NCBI GenBank assembly: GCA_013396915.1
Contig: VWZL01001304.1
Span: 1,183,393 to 1,247,392, forward strand
DNA length: 64,000 nucleotides
Direction: 5' to 3'
From: Stercorarius parasiticus
Taxonomy: Eukaryota; Chordata; Aves; Charadriiformes; Stercorariidae
This document shows positions 1 to 12,400 of this stretch, one piece after another (positions within the stretch are counted from its first letter, which is position 1; each line of letters begins with the position of its first letter). The translations under genes and the position numbers were made by a program. The notes under the pieces are model-generated. The model was not told the DNA's origin. It did no database searches and was given only the letters and a program-made list of their open reading frames with translations.

Positions 1-786
1 TTAAATGATCAGAAGGTTTTAATGCTTCTTTTGGTGACAGAAAGCAAGTATTTTTATGGACTGCTTCAATCTGCTGTTTAAAGCTGAGAAATTGTAAGAT
101 CATACCAATGTTTTTTGATAGTTAACTGACCAATGCTCTATCGATGAGACTTTTAATTAGATAGATGCTCATAGTGAAGTCATTGGGGTTTTTTTTCAGA
201 GTCTTTGAAAAAAGAATGGAAACAGTCCTGATAGCATCGCAATTTAAGGCTGCTAAAATAGCAAAAGGAGGCAGCACCCCGACGGCTCAAAAAGAGATCA
301 TGAGCAAATGAGAATTGCAAAATCATTCTCCTTTATGCAACAAAAGAAACCGGAGGAGCAAGAATCTAAACCTTTCAATGAATTTGGATGAGTTAATATT
401 TTCTTTTTAATTTCCATGATCAGGCACTTGGATATTACATGTGCTCTATAAGAGCTGTTATTTGCAGATGGTGAACAGGGAGGTGGCTATTAATATACAT
501 AAATTTGTTACTCTGCATTTCTACTAAAGAAACTCTTCAATAAGTTAACCAGAAAATTGAGTTTTATTTACCAGGAAGATAAGGGTTCCTCTTTCAATGA
601 GCAGATAAGACTGTTGTAGTTTAGTGCATGAGATTGACTAAAAGTGATTTGGAGTTCAGTATTTTTTGTCTTCAGATCCAGGTTTTCCACTGCTAAAATA
701 ATTGGCTTGACTAGATTTAGCTATAAAATCTCAGAATTTGTAAAATGCTGTTTCAGAAACTGTTATACAAGCCTGGATTTCAAATA

Positions 787-811
787 TCTTGAACATTTCA
801 AATGTTCAAGA
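787..811. repeat. Perfect inverted repeat, 12-base arms around one base
   Basis: TCTTGAACATTT (787-798) and AAATGTTCAAGA (800-811) are exact reverse complements separated by a single C at 799. It could extrude as a cruciform or be a dyad protein-binding site. No function can be read from it. Confidence 0.9.
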
Positions 812-1007
812 ACGAATATTTCAAACAATGACATCATAAAGGTTTTAAAAAAGACTGTACTATAACTGGGAAACAGTGAGGTGTTCATCACTGGCACCTT
901 CTCCTTGAAAAGCAATATTTTTGCAGAAAAGAAACAAAATCTCAAACTAAACTGCTGGTATGATGCATCAAATACTGCAATTTACTGTTTTTCTTCCTTT
1001 CTCTCTT

Positions 1008-1009
<2 letters not shown>

Positions 1010-1038
<29 letters not shown>
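1010..1038. repeat. 29-base poly-T run
   Basis: An uninterrupted run of T is preceded by a CT-rich tract (CTCTCTTTC) and followed by AACAG. There is no sign of a retrocopy upstream on the complementary strand, so it is taken as a mononucleotide microsatellite. Confidence 0.9.
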
Positions 1039-1042
<4 letters not shown>

Positions 1043-2570
1043 GTGCCAAGTTTTTCAAGTCAGGAAAGAAGCCAGGTGTGAAGTCTTTCAGTTAAGGCTA
1101 GTAAAAGTGATACACTAAGGAGAAAACATCTGAGTGTAAACTTTAAAAAAAAAATAAAATTACACAATTCTGATATGCTGCAATTTCTTGGGTTTTTTTT
1201 TATTTTATTTTATTTGGCCTTTAGAAGTTTGATGGATTTTGCTAGAGGTCTTCAGATTCAACAAATAGATGGGATGTTCTTAATACGCTTTTTAAATTAA
1301 ATATGGGAGTCTACAGATAACTGATCCTAAACTGTTCTCCAGCTTATTTGCACTGAACTATTACTGCCATAACAAACCAAGTTCACCTCACTTTATGGTA
1401 CACATGTACTATTATAAATATTTACACTCCTATTATCTTGGCTTTTAAAACGGAGAATCCATATTAATCCTCGCTGATATGATGGTCTGCTGGGGCATAT
1501 TAGAAGAGGCTCAGGGACAAGTTATGGGATTGGTGGGAGATCTAACCACAACAAAAGTACCTTACGGTTACTGACTGTACAGATCCACTCTGGTCTCCAC
1601 TGCACTGTGTTTTCTCATAGCTGAGGGCTGGATCTGTGAATCAACTTACAAAAACTACCTTAAAAAGCTCCCCGAGAACATGATTTTGGCTGCTTCCTTG
1701 CTGGGAAGTCCTGTCTAACTAGAGGTTGAGAGACCTGCTTCCATTGTGCAGTGACCTCTTCATCTTGATGCTGAGGAGACAGCTCAGAGAATTCATAAAG
1801 GGAATCATCACCTTGTTCTTCCCACTCTTGACAGAGCAGAGGAGAAAACTACTTTAAACACAGAAGCTGCTTGAGGATGAAAAGAAGAGCTGCACACAAA
1901 GCATGAGAGAGTTTCTCTGGTCAAAGGGTTTCTTTTGCTGCCAGGCTTCTCTTAGTTCAGGATTTAAACACCCTATGGGGCTCTAGCCAGCTTCTGTACT
2001 GATGCACATTCACTCACATTCTTGTCTGAATATGTCACCATGATCAGTGTGGAAGAACACTTTCCATCAGCTTTGAGAAAATAACTCTCCTGAAACAGCC
2101 CGGTGCTTGCTTCACACCATGTTATCAGCATGAATTCACCTCAGCTTGGCCACGCTGAATACAATTGCTGCTTCCTAGGTAACTGCCAACTTCCAGTCCC
2201 TCCGCTAATTCAGGTTATTTTATGCTGTGTGCAATTCCTGCATTAGGAAAAGATAAGCTAATCTCAGAAGATTAAAGATACCAAAGAGCTGCCCCCTATG
2301 TTTGTCGCAAATTATCAGCCTCTTGCTGCATTGCTATTGCAAACAAGTTAGTGCAGCCTAGGGAACAGCTGATGTTCTCCTGAGAAAATACCAGCACCTG
2401 AAACCACTCTATCCCCCATCCAAACCTGAAGCAAGAACAACAAAATGTGTGAGTTTTTTGCAAAGCTCTCACAGCAAGTTTTGCATAAGGAAGTTCCAGA
2501 CTTGACACAGCTGGTTTTTATAACTTCTGTTTTTATGTGTCCTTGATTGTCCTGGTTTGAGGACATTCCG

Positions 2571-2635
2571 TTATTTTCTTATTAATATTATTATATTTTC
2601 TTTTTATTATTTCATTATTAATATTTAATTAAAGT
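2571..2635. repeat. AT-rich low-complexity stretch
   Basis: Nearly pure A/T with recurring TTATTA and TTAATATT words, directly beside the 3' end of a CR1 fragment. Confidence 0.75.
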
Positions 2636-2637
2636 AG

Positions 2638-2742
2638 AATCATAGAATGTGTTGGGTTGCAATGGACCTTTAAACGTCATCTAGTCCAACCCCCCTGCAG
2701 TAAGCAGGGACATCTTCAACTAGATCAGGTTGCTCAGAGCCA
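2638..2742 (-). mobile_element. CR1 LINE fragment (3' end)
   Basis: On the + strand it reads AATCATAGAATG, then GTTGGGTTG, CATCTAGTCCAACCCCCCTG and ACTAGATCAGGTTGCTCAGAG, which is the reverse complement of the avian CR1 3' terminus. The element therefore points left. Only about 105 bases remain, and it is diverged (GACATCTTCAACTAGATC in place of the usual ACACCTCCCACTAGACC). Confidence 0.92.
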
Positions 2743-5700
2743 AGAAATTTGGAAATTTCAGGAGTTTCACATCTGAAAAAAGAAAGGTAGCTTCATTCAT
2801 ATCCCCTCCCTGTCTGATAGATACGATGACAACCAGGAAAGTAGTTTAGTTTCTTTCCAACTCGTAAATCTCTCTCTCTCATTCTTCTCTACTTGGGAGA
2901 GAAGTTAGAGAGCATCTGACGTTTGTTTTAGTGGACAGCCCAGCCCACACCACGACATCGATGAACAATCTCTTTTCTGGGAGAAGTCAAGGACTCAACT
3001 GGCTGGTACATTACTCCAGTGCTGCTCCAGAATGTAAAACAGAGGTTGGATCACCTCTGTCAGAAACCCATAAAGGCAGCAAGCAGTCAAATATATTGAA
3101 TTTGAACTTGCCAAGGTCTTAAGCCAAGATCAAATATTTTGGTATCACTAACAATATTCTATTACATAAATGCTATTGGCAGAGCAGCTGCAAATCTAAT
3201 GTAAACTTCTCCATAAGTAGAAATGACAGTATTCAGGACTGGATTTTTAAAGTTTGAGTTTACTATAAATATTGTGGGTTAGAGGGATAGCACTGCCAAA
3301 GCAATGCAAAAATGATACTGAGCCCTGCCACTTACATGGGATTTAATAGCAATGAGACAGTTCATCCCATGGTACAATATCAAAATGTTTCATACAGCTG
3401 GCTCCTGATTTTGACTGTGCAGTGTATTTTCCAGACCATGAGGCAAAGGCTAGTACATTTCAAGTTATAGTTGCTCCCTTACATGCAGGTAACAGTACAC
3501 ATTGTAATGAAATAATTAGCATTAAAGCATCAATTTATTCACATCAAAGCCTTTATTAGCAATTCATTCCCAGATAAACTAGGAATTTCCTTCTTGTCAT
3601 TAAATTTCACGTTGCTGGTACCCTTTCATATTTTTCCTTAAATGATGTGGAACACATAGTTTTAATGGGACTATAATTAGCCATCCTCACACGGCTTGAA
3701 TTTGGTCATACATACTGAGAATTAGTCTGTTTACGCATGTGTAACTCTGTATAGTTTGACCAACACAGAAATCTTTTTTTGCTTCAGAAACTAATAACCA
3801 TTGGCTTTTTAAAATCACCTCATACTTCTTTATTTGAATGACAGATTTACTTCTCAAAGCACTTCATTATGTATATAATGCCTAAGCATGAGAATCATTC
3901 TGTTAAAGTCATTACCTAAATTAGCACATCCTTAAGTGTTTGTCTTAATGTGATTTTAATTAGGAGAGAGGTACATACAAGAGCTAGGTGACAGATGTAG
4001 TTTTCCTCGCTGCTAGTGTCTCATTTCTTCCTTATCTCCACACTAAGGTCAGGGCTCTGAATTGGCCTATGGATATTAAAAAAGTCTGATATTGCCTGGG
4101 TGTAATCACAGTGCCAACACTCATGCGATGACCTTACTCTCCTGGTTGGCATCATATGTATCAAACAGGGAAAGGATGTGAATGAACCTACTTTTCATTT
4201 ACAGATGTGAAACTCCTGAAATTTCCAAGTTTCTTGGAAATTAAAGTCCTTTAAGTGTTCCATAGTAAATTCCTTTTACACCTATCATCTTTAGGTTCTA
4301 CACAGAGCTGAATATGCGGGATAACATTCTGGTCTCCTTACAAACAGTAGGAGATAGGCCAATGACTTCAAAACAGCCATGATCTCGCCTAAACTACACA
4401 CAATCCTGTTCAAACGAGTTAACTTTTATACTTGAATATTTAATCTATCTAAATAAATTTCAGTAGTAGCACATTAAAATTGAAATTAGTCTGTCATTTT
4501 AGTTCTCTCTGTAGAAGGAATTCACTTAAAGAATAAGAAAAGCATGAGTTTTCACTTTTTTATACACCATGTTATATCAGTTGGAATCACAAAAATAGCT
4601 TTGCTCATATTTGCAGATGCGCTATGAGCGTGTGCTTTTTATGGGGGTCTGTAGTAGGTACAGATTTTGTGGTTCAGTGTTTCTGTGGGGAGCTACTCCT
4701 GAAGTTTTAATATATTACCAAACATAATCTTCCTCGTGAAAATGTCTTCAGGCTCCAGATGTCATGTGCGCTTGTTGGCAAGCACTTCTTTTGTTATGCC
4801 CACCAACTGTAACAGGCTTATTTGTGGATTAGCTGTGTCTCAGCTGTAAAATTAATTCAGGAGCACAGCCTGCTGTTCCAAACGAAATTGCAACAGAAGG
4901 AAATGTTGTTTCCATGGGTTTGTCTTTTAAAGATTTGTATAATTGGTTAATGCTGTTTTGTCTTTTTGTTTTTTGGAGACAATTAATCAATACTTTGTCA
5001 TGTGTAACTTTTATTTTCTATTTTCAGTACATTGCAGTATACAAATGGCAAAGTCAGATGATCGTGTCCTCTAGTGCTCAAGGAACCAGAGAGCCCTAAT
5101 TAACTGATCTTATTGTGGCAGCAGTTTTAGCAATTAATTTTGAGCTACAGACCCATGAACCAAAGCCTTCAGCTTTCAGCTTTCAGGATTTTTAAAAATT
5201 TAAATCAGTTTTTGCAGAATAAATGTATATTTTCACTCTTTTCCCACTCCCAGTTAAACAGGAGACAAATGGCTCAACGCCTAAAGCACGGCGTTTGCAC
5301 CCAGGTGCTGCAGGCTTGGTTCCTTCATCAGTCTTTCTGCCTGACTATAATGGGACTCCACAAGATGTGGGGAGATAGCTGAGACTTCCTTTATGGATGG
5401 CTTCTTAATGGGCCAGAGACAACTTTTTGGACACACTGAGTCTGCCCCCAGTTTGTCAGGTATGGCTCTTAACTGGAAAAGAGCAGTTTTCTGCCAAAGG
5501 CAGTGAGGGGCCTTTCAGCTGTAACTGTGTAAGTACCCTGAGCCAATTTCATTGCAAAATCTGAAAGAAGAGTTTAAAGCACTGTCAGCTAACGTAGCTG
5601 AAGAATTTGGTGCTCTGTGGACTGGCTGAAGCGACGTGTTGTAGCTGCAGCGTTGATGGCCTGCTCTGTCTGGAAGGAGGTGCTGCCAGTTAGCCCCTGA

Positions 5701-5897
5701 ACATGCAGAGGTTTGCCGTCAGCTGGGTGAGATCCAGCTGCCCAGCTGCACAGCACAAGGCGGTGACAGACAGCACATGCTTTCCTCCAGCTAAAGCAGT
5801 GGAAAGCTATGCTTCTAAAGTAAACAGGACTGATTTTTGCCTCTGTTGTCAGAGCCAATTTAGTGCCGAGTAATAGCAGCTGAAGTCTTTAGATGGC
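2743..5897. other. Intergenic, no gene seen
   Basis: Only chance frames. A perfect 10-base-arm hairpin lies at 4220-4242. No repeat family is recognised apart from the flanking CR1 and LTR. Confidence 0.65.
4220..4242. repeat. Perfect hairpin, 10-base arms, 3-base loop
   Basis: AATTTCCAAG (4220-4229), loop TTT, CTTGGAAATT (4233-4242). The arms match exactly. It lies in intergenic DNA with no neighbouring gene to give it meaning. Confidence 0.9.
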
Positions 5898-6451
5898 TGT
5901 CGTGGTTTCAGTTGGGATAGAGTTAACTTTTATATTAGCAGCTGGTATAGTGCTATGTATTGGATTTTGGATCAGAATTAGTGTTGACAGCGTGCTGGTG
6001 TTTTTAGTTGCACCTCACACCACTCCACCAGCGAGTCGGGGGTGCGCAAGAAGTTGGGAGGGGACACAGCTGGGACAGCTGACCTCAACTGACCAAAGGG
6101 ATATTTCATGCCACGTGATGTCATGTTCAGCATATAAAGCTGGAGGAAGAAGGAAGTGGGGGGATATTTGGAGTGATGGTGTTTGTCTTCCCAAGTAACT
6201 GTTACCTGTGATGGAGCCCTGCTTTCCTGGAGATGGCTGAACACCTGCCTGCTGATGGGAAGCAGTGAATGGATTCCTTGTTTTGCTCTGCTTATGCACA
6301 AAGCTTTTGCTTTACTTATTAAAGGGTCTTTATCTCAACCCATGAGTTTTCTCACTTTTACTCTTCTGATTCTCTTCCCAATCCCAACTGGGGTGACTGG
6401 GCAAGCAGTTGCGTGGTTCCAGATGTCAGCTGGGGTTAAACCACCACAACA
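5898..6451 (+). mobile_element. Solo LTR of an avian endogenous retrovirus (ERVL-like)
   Basis: It begins TGTCGTGGTTTCAGTTGGGA and ends GGTTAAACCACCACAACA, so the ends show the TG...CA and inverted GTGGTTT/AAACCAC typical of an LTR. Internal landmarks of the family follow in order: CTGGTATAGTGCTATG, GGACAGCTGACC, AAAGGGATATTTCATGCCA, TGATGTCATG, a TATAAA box (6133-6138), an ATTAAA poly(A) signal (6318-6323) and TCTTTATCTCAACCCATGAG. No second LTR or internal region flanks it, so it is a solo LTR. I could not find a convincing target-site duplication. This family is, from memory, abundant in Neoaves. Confidence 0.88.
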
Positions 6452-9400
6452 GCTAAAGATTACCACTGGGTAAACTGCTTCCTTCCTTTCGCTTCTGACA
6501 GTGGTCAAATGAGTTCCTCATGCAAGTTTCTAGTAAAATAGAAGACAAGCGCTTTGCAAAGGAAAGTAGCTGTACCATGAAGGCTCTTCCTTTCTCTTTG
6601 TTATGATTTATTTGTAATTTTTACATAGACAGAAGCCAAAGGTACGATACTCGGTTTTAGAGGTACTTCCCCAGCTATCAGGTAGGTTTTCCTTTGCCCA
6701 GTTAATAAGTATTTTATTTTTTCCCATGATTCTTCCTTCATTTGCCATATAGCCTGTACTAGGACAGAGGCCCTGTACTACCACACTCCTGGAGTGAACC
6801 TCACCACCTAACTACTGCCCATGGGTCCCTTGGCAAAGTCCTTCCCAGCACATTGGGTCTTTGGCTTAAGCCAAAGAGTTACCATTTTTGGAAAAGGTGC
6901 TCACACTTTTAACTAATCCAGCCTGACAAATGTTATGGCCGCATAACCTTGAACAGTAATCTCAGCTCCATTCGAAATAATCTACATTGCTTTTTCCTGT
7001 TGTTCTATGAAAAGGAAAAGCCACTGCATAGTCTTTTTATGCGTTCTTTCACTGAGTTGCTACAAATAATCACTTCAAAGTGAACAGGTGGACTTCCAGG
7101 TTGCCTTCCAGAACCAGCTCACATAACGTGTGGAACTGTAGAAGGAAAGGTGGGAGAGAGGGTGTATAGACTACATGTGTAGTGTGACATAGCCATCTGG
7201 TGGAGCTGAGGAGGCAGAGGATAATTATACTGCGAGACAGGGGACACTGAAAGCTCCATGCATGAGGAATAAGTTGATGGAGGACACAGGGAGTGGAGGA
7301 AGGGTGAGGTAAGGGACTTTCAGTAGGACGGAAACGGGTGTAATGAGCTGCAGTTTTTAGTTTCTTATAAACGTAACAAAAAGTGCACGGCTGTTCAGGT
7401 GATAAATTAACGGAAGCTAGCCAATTAGTGAAAAAAATCTTTATGGAGAAGCCAAAGTACGAGCTAAACTTCCTCCCTGTCCTTAGCATTTTCCTCTTAG
7501 ATAACATATTTTTCAGTCTCCTCATGTTCAGCAAAGGTACATTTACCACTGTGAATCAACACAATGAAGCCATAACCTGATACTCAAGTGAGCCCAAATC
7601 CCTTGGGCTGCAGCAATTAAATAATGATCATTGGCAGCAGGGCTCAAGGTAATTTAACAACAGCACAGGGTATTCTGAGGTGAGTTATTAGAACCAGCCA
7701 TCTTTTCATGTGCTCATTAATTACAAGTAACAATCATTTTTGGCAATTATACAAGTAGCCCAAGAGACCGACGGTCTCAGATGCACAGGTGGAAGATCAA
7801 AAGTCCTTAAGCTTTCACATACAGGCACTTACATACACTTTATGTGAAATAGAACAGTTAAAACTGATTTATACTCTAAAGTCTTCTTCAAACCCGGGCC
7901 CAACTCTTTAAACCACCTTGCACAAATAAACTTCACTTTATCTGACTGGCATTAACAACAAGGGAAATTCTTGCCTATGATGAAGGCCTGAATTTCTGTT
8001 CTCAGTATGAGGATTCTGGTGACATGGATACGTCTGCCAGGAGCGCGGAGAAATATCACTTCTTTCTACAGTGCTCAAACTGGGTGGTGTTGGCCTAAAC
8101 CCTAGACTTACTTCAGCTAGCCAGCAAAATAATGCCATTTTCTGCTGTGCTCATAGAAAGGCTTAGCTGCTTGTAGACCTTGGAGAATGCAGAAGAGCTA
8201 AATGAGTGAAAAATCTTTTTTTTCTGCAAATATTGCACCCCCCTAACACAACTATGTTCATACAGCTACACCAGAAGCATGCCTGTAAGATAGATATAAA
8301 AATGGCTCAAAGCAATCTGACCACGTTGAAGAATCCCATGTGTATATCAGAATTTCATTTAAGTCCTTAGTTTTAACTATGTGTAGGTGGAAAGAAAAAA
8401 AAATATTTTTAGGCTTCTACAATTGCTAGATAAAGCCCTGAATTTCACTAACAGAGAGTTTCTCTTCCAAAAAAGAATAAAGCTTTTGTCTGCCAATCGG
8501 TCATGAATATTGCTTGAAACAATGATTGTCTTTTTAAATAGCTCCATACTGATGGATTTTGTAAATTCAACATGCAATATTTCTGAGATACTTTCTATAA
8601 ATTGCTGAGATTGAAGTGTCCGGAGTATAATAATTTTGCTGCCAACATTAAACTGACAAAGGGTGACAAATAAAAATGTAAAACTATGCAACAATTCTAC
8701 TATCTTTCATTGGAAAATTATGTAATTCATCTCTTTGATTCCTGTTTTGCTTCTGATAACTGCTGTTAGGAGGAAAATTTAATCCCAAGATTTTTTCAAT
8801 AAGATCATGAATTCAGAGAGAAGCTCTACTTAAGAAAGAATAATTTGAGATAGTTAATTTTGCTGGTTTCAAACTACATTAGTGCGAGTCGTTCAGGTTA
8901 GGACAATGGCTCTGTTTTGTCTCATTCAAAGGTTGGGAGACAAAATCATTTCACTGTATCTGAAGGATTTATTTTTCTTCTTTGTAGTTCTTGCATTCAG
9001 ACTTTCTGTTCCTTTGTCCCCTTTGTGAACAGCATGAGGAACGATTTTATCTAATGGAATCTCATTTCTGTAACTCTTCCAGTTACCAACCTGAAATATT
9101 TCAGTGGTCCAACTAAGACAATTTCACACAGAACTGGGCATGGACCAGTCTGCTTTCTGGCTTTCACAACAAAAATCACAATGAGAATTTTAAGATCAAC
9201 CCCTGCTCCCCCTCTGACCCACACAAAGGACTGTTCCAGTTGATATGGAGATGCTTCCTTCCAGAAAGGCTGAGTCCCATGTAAAGATGGCAAAATTTGG
9301 AATATACCTTTCAGAAGTGCAGCAAGATCATACATTACTGTTGTGCTGTTTTAGGATATGCAGTATCTACCCTACGTCCACCTAGACGAAATCCATGGAA

Positions 9401-12400
9401 GTGAAGATGAGAGGAAACCTCATACTCCATTTTCAATCAGTAGAAGCAACCTCTTAACACTGTGCAGGTAGTCTAGGAGAGCTCTGTGTTTGACAATATT
9501 TGGAAATAGAAATTCTTGAAATGAAAAATTAGCTGCATGCATCAATAAGGTCTTTGCACCTCTCTGGTTTGAGGCAAATCTACCAGTGACATCTACCAGT
9601 GGTGTACTGTCAATATTAAATTTGCGCTAATTTCTATTGTAAAAATAAGTACAAATTTTGAGTTTCTACATAAAATATGAATAGGCTAGAAGTTCACCTT
9701 CCCTTACTGCAATCGTAGTTGTCCCTTCCCCTCCCTTATCATGTGTCAACAATATGCTGCCAAAAATGTAATTCTCATGGGAAAGGAGTGGTTGCACAAA
9801 TTAAGAACTGGATAGAAATGCAAAGCTTTTAGGTTGCCGGCATGTCCTCCATTAAAAAAATTATAAGTAGCTTTCAGTGTAGAAATTGTTTTGCAGCAAA
9901 CTAACTTCATGGAACTTCTAGGCAGCTGTAAATCATCAGGTTTGCATTGTTTCATAAAAATGTGTTTGTGTGTATCTATATAGATCTACCTAAAATATCA
10001 GTTTAAAACTTGATTCAGAGATTCATTATGAACTAGTATAAACTTCATTACTTTTATCAGGCATTCTTTTTAGCTGCTTTGGTCATCAAGAGGTACAAAA
10101 TGTGTTCACTTGTAGGACAATATTCAATATCGTATCTTAGATTTTAATTGCATGGGCACATTTATTAGATTCTAGTTTAACATTCCTGATACTCTTTCCT
10201 GCTACAGTATTCCATGGATTACCAGGAGGAAGATTTAATCTGTCATAAAATTGGCCAGGAACAAAATGTGAACAGAGAAGCAAGCTCTCAATGTACAAAC
10301 TTCTCACTGTGCTTAGTTCACTTCACTTTTGGTGTATGTAAGAAGCTGGGTTTTCTCTAGATGAAATTGAATTTTACAAACATTTTTTACACTGAAGCTT
10401 TCTCTAAGAGTTGTTTTTTCTCCACATTTTCTGTGGGCAGCTGTTCCCTTCTTGATCCATGTCTGATGGAGCCTTGACTGCCCTCAGCTGTTCTTCACTT
10501 TCCCATGCTACTCCCCACTTCTCTACTGAAGAGCTTCTAGGAGCCCTGCCTAGGTTACCTCAATCAAAACCAGTTGGGTTCACTGAGACTTCTTTCATTG
10601 ATTAGCTGATTTAAAGTAACTGATTTTGATCATCATGGATTGGGGATTCACACATTGTCTTCCACTCAATGAGGAGTAGGGGATAATTTCCAGTAAAGTG
10701 CCCTGAGCAAACAAGCGTGGGTATTTCTTCAGCAAATACATCAGCTACTGATCTGTAAAGAGAATATCCAGAAGTATGCAGGAGCTAAAGGTAATGTTTC
10801 AACAGAAGGAGAAATAGAGGAATTGACTGCGATATTGAATAGATCTAGTTGGAAAATAGCCATCTTATACCACAGGGACTTCAAAGGGAAATGAATGAGG
10901 ATTGAAAGTAAGAGGAAGAAGAAACAGAAGAAAATAAAGGGAAAAGATTATAACAATGGGCTGACCTTGTCCCTGTCTTTATCCTCTTCAATCTTGAATC
11001 TGGGTACATGCTGACCTACTAACGTCAAGTGCATGTTTTAGGCCATCACGTTCACATCAAAAGACCAACAAACAGAGGAAGAACCCTCGGGATCAAAGAG
11101 CAAAAGGAGGCAGCAAGAAGACTCCAGAATTCCCTGCTATTATCCCCCTGGCAGTGTCAAATCCTCTTCCACTGCAGAATAATGGCACCACATAATGATG
11201 TTTAATTCCTCTGACGTGCATAATTTGAAAATAAATTGAATTATTATTTCTACAAAAAAAAAATCTGTAAAAGAGTTGTTTCCTGTGACATAATGATCAC
11301 AAAAGTTGCATAATTTTGCTCTTGTGTTTTCCTGGGTTGGCTGGTATAATGAAATAATGAAAAAATACATTTCCAGTAGGAATTTTCAGACAATGTTCAA
11401 ACATGCTAGAATTTATGAAATCTTTGAAATTTTGTGAATTCACAGTGTCTGATTATTTAATGAGAATCACTAGACAACTGAATGTAATGTATGAATTGCT
11501 TTTGCTGTTAATCACTCAGCTCGAACAATTTTATGGTTTTTTTTTTTTTGTCAGAACATCGGAACACTGAATAAGCTGCAATGAATAGAGATTGCAGTAG
11601 AGTAAGCATTTAGCTTTAAATGGAAATTCAAGAGACAAGTAGGTAGCATTTATGGTAGAAAAATGCATAATTTCAGACAAATTATTTGGTGTGTTAGAAT
11701 GACATCTAGTGACTAGTTCAGGTTTTAATGCTGAGTTATAAAAATAGAAACAAAACCAGTACTTTAATCTTCTGATTCTTTCTTTGCTGCCCCCTAATGA
11801 AAGACACAAATACAAAGAACTGCAAACCATACCCAGAGACAACAAAACTGGAAGGAAAATCAAGTTAAATTAGTGTTAAAGGCAACCAGTTCATTAGTGT
11901 AAGGGGGAGAAAGCACTAAATACTTCATGTTTCTGAGACTCTGGAAATTCAAAATTAGGATTGCATCCCACTCTTCGATATGAATTTATTGTTCAGGAAA
12001 TAATCTATAATTTCTCTTTTAAATGGAATATACTCAGGGAAAAAACTGTTAAAAGTCCCTTAAAACAGGTGCCTGATCATGAATGGAAATTCACCTACAT
12101 TGTAAAAACACAGTTTGAGAGAGGGCCAAAGCCTCCCTTTTGAATGACAATCATCAGTCCTCTTCTATTCAACATAACCATTCTACTGACTCACAGAGAA
12201 CAGTGCAACAGGGCAAGAGCTCATAAGGTATCTCCTGTGTGTTTAACATTAACAGGAGAATAGTTATATTTGGTCAGTCCTAACAAGATGAAAACTTTTT
12301 TTCCATGTCTAATACTGGAGACAGAGCTACGGGCTCTTGGGAATGGAAATTTGAGAGAGAAATGGGATGTTAGAGAAATAAAAAGTCATTTCTATCTCTA

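Larger units (their letters stand above)
1..2637. other. Intergenic, AT-rich, no gene seen
   Basis: Six-frame reading shows only short chance frames. It holds a perfect short palindrome (787-811), a 29-base T run (1010-1038), a TTTTA-type repeat (about 1193-1215) and an AT-rich stretch (about 2571-2635) running into a CR1 fragment. Confidence 0.7.

Noticed and set aside
990..1043. Long pyrimidine tract ending in AACAG, like a splice acceptor
   Set aside because: It is a poly-T microsatellite; no exon with a donor or conserved reading follows.
5890..6460. Target-site duplication around the solo LTR
   Set aside because: The bases on either side (GATGGC before, GCTAAAG after) do not form a convincing direct repeat, so none is claimed.
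7070..7549. 159-codon open frame on the - strand
   Set aside because: No recognisable domain, no splice or promoter context, low-complexity patches; consistent with chance in 64 kb of six frames.
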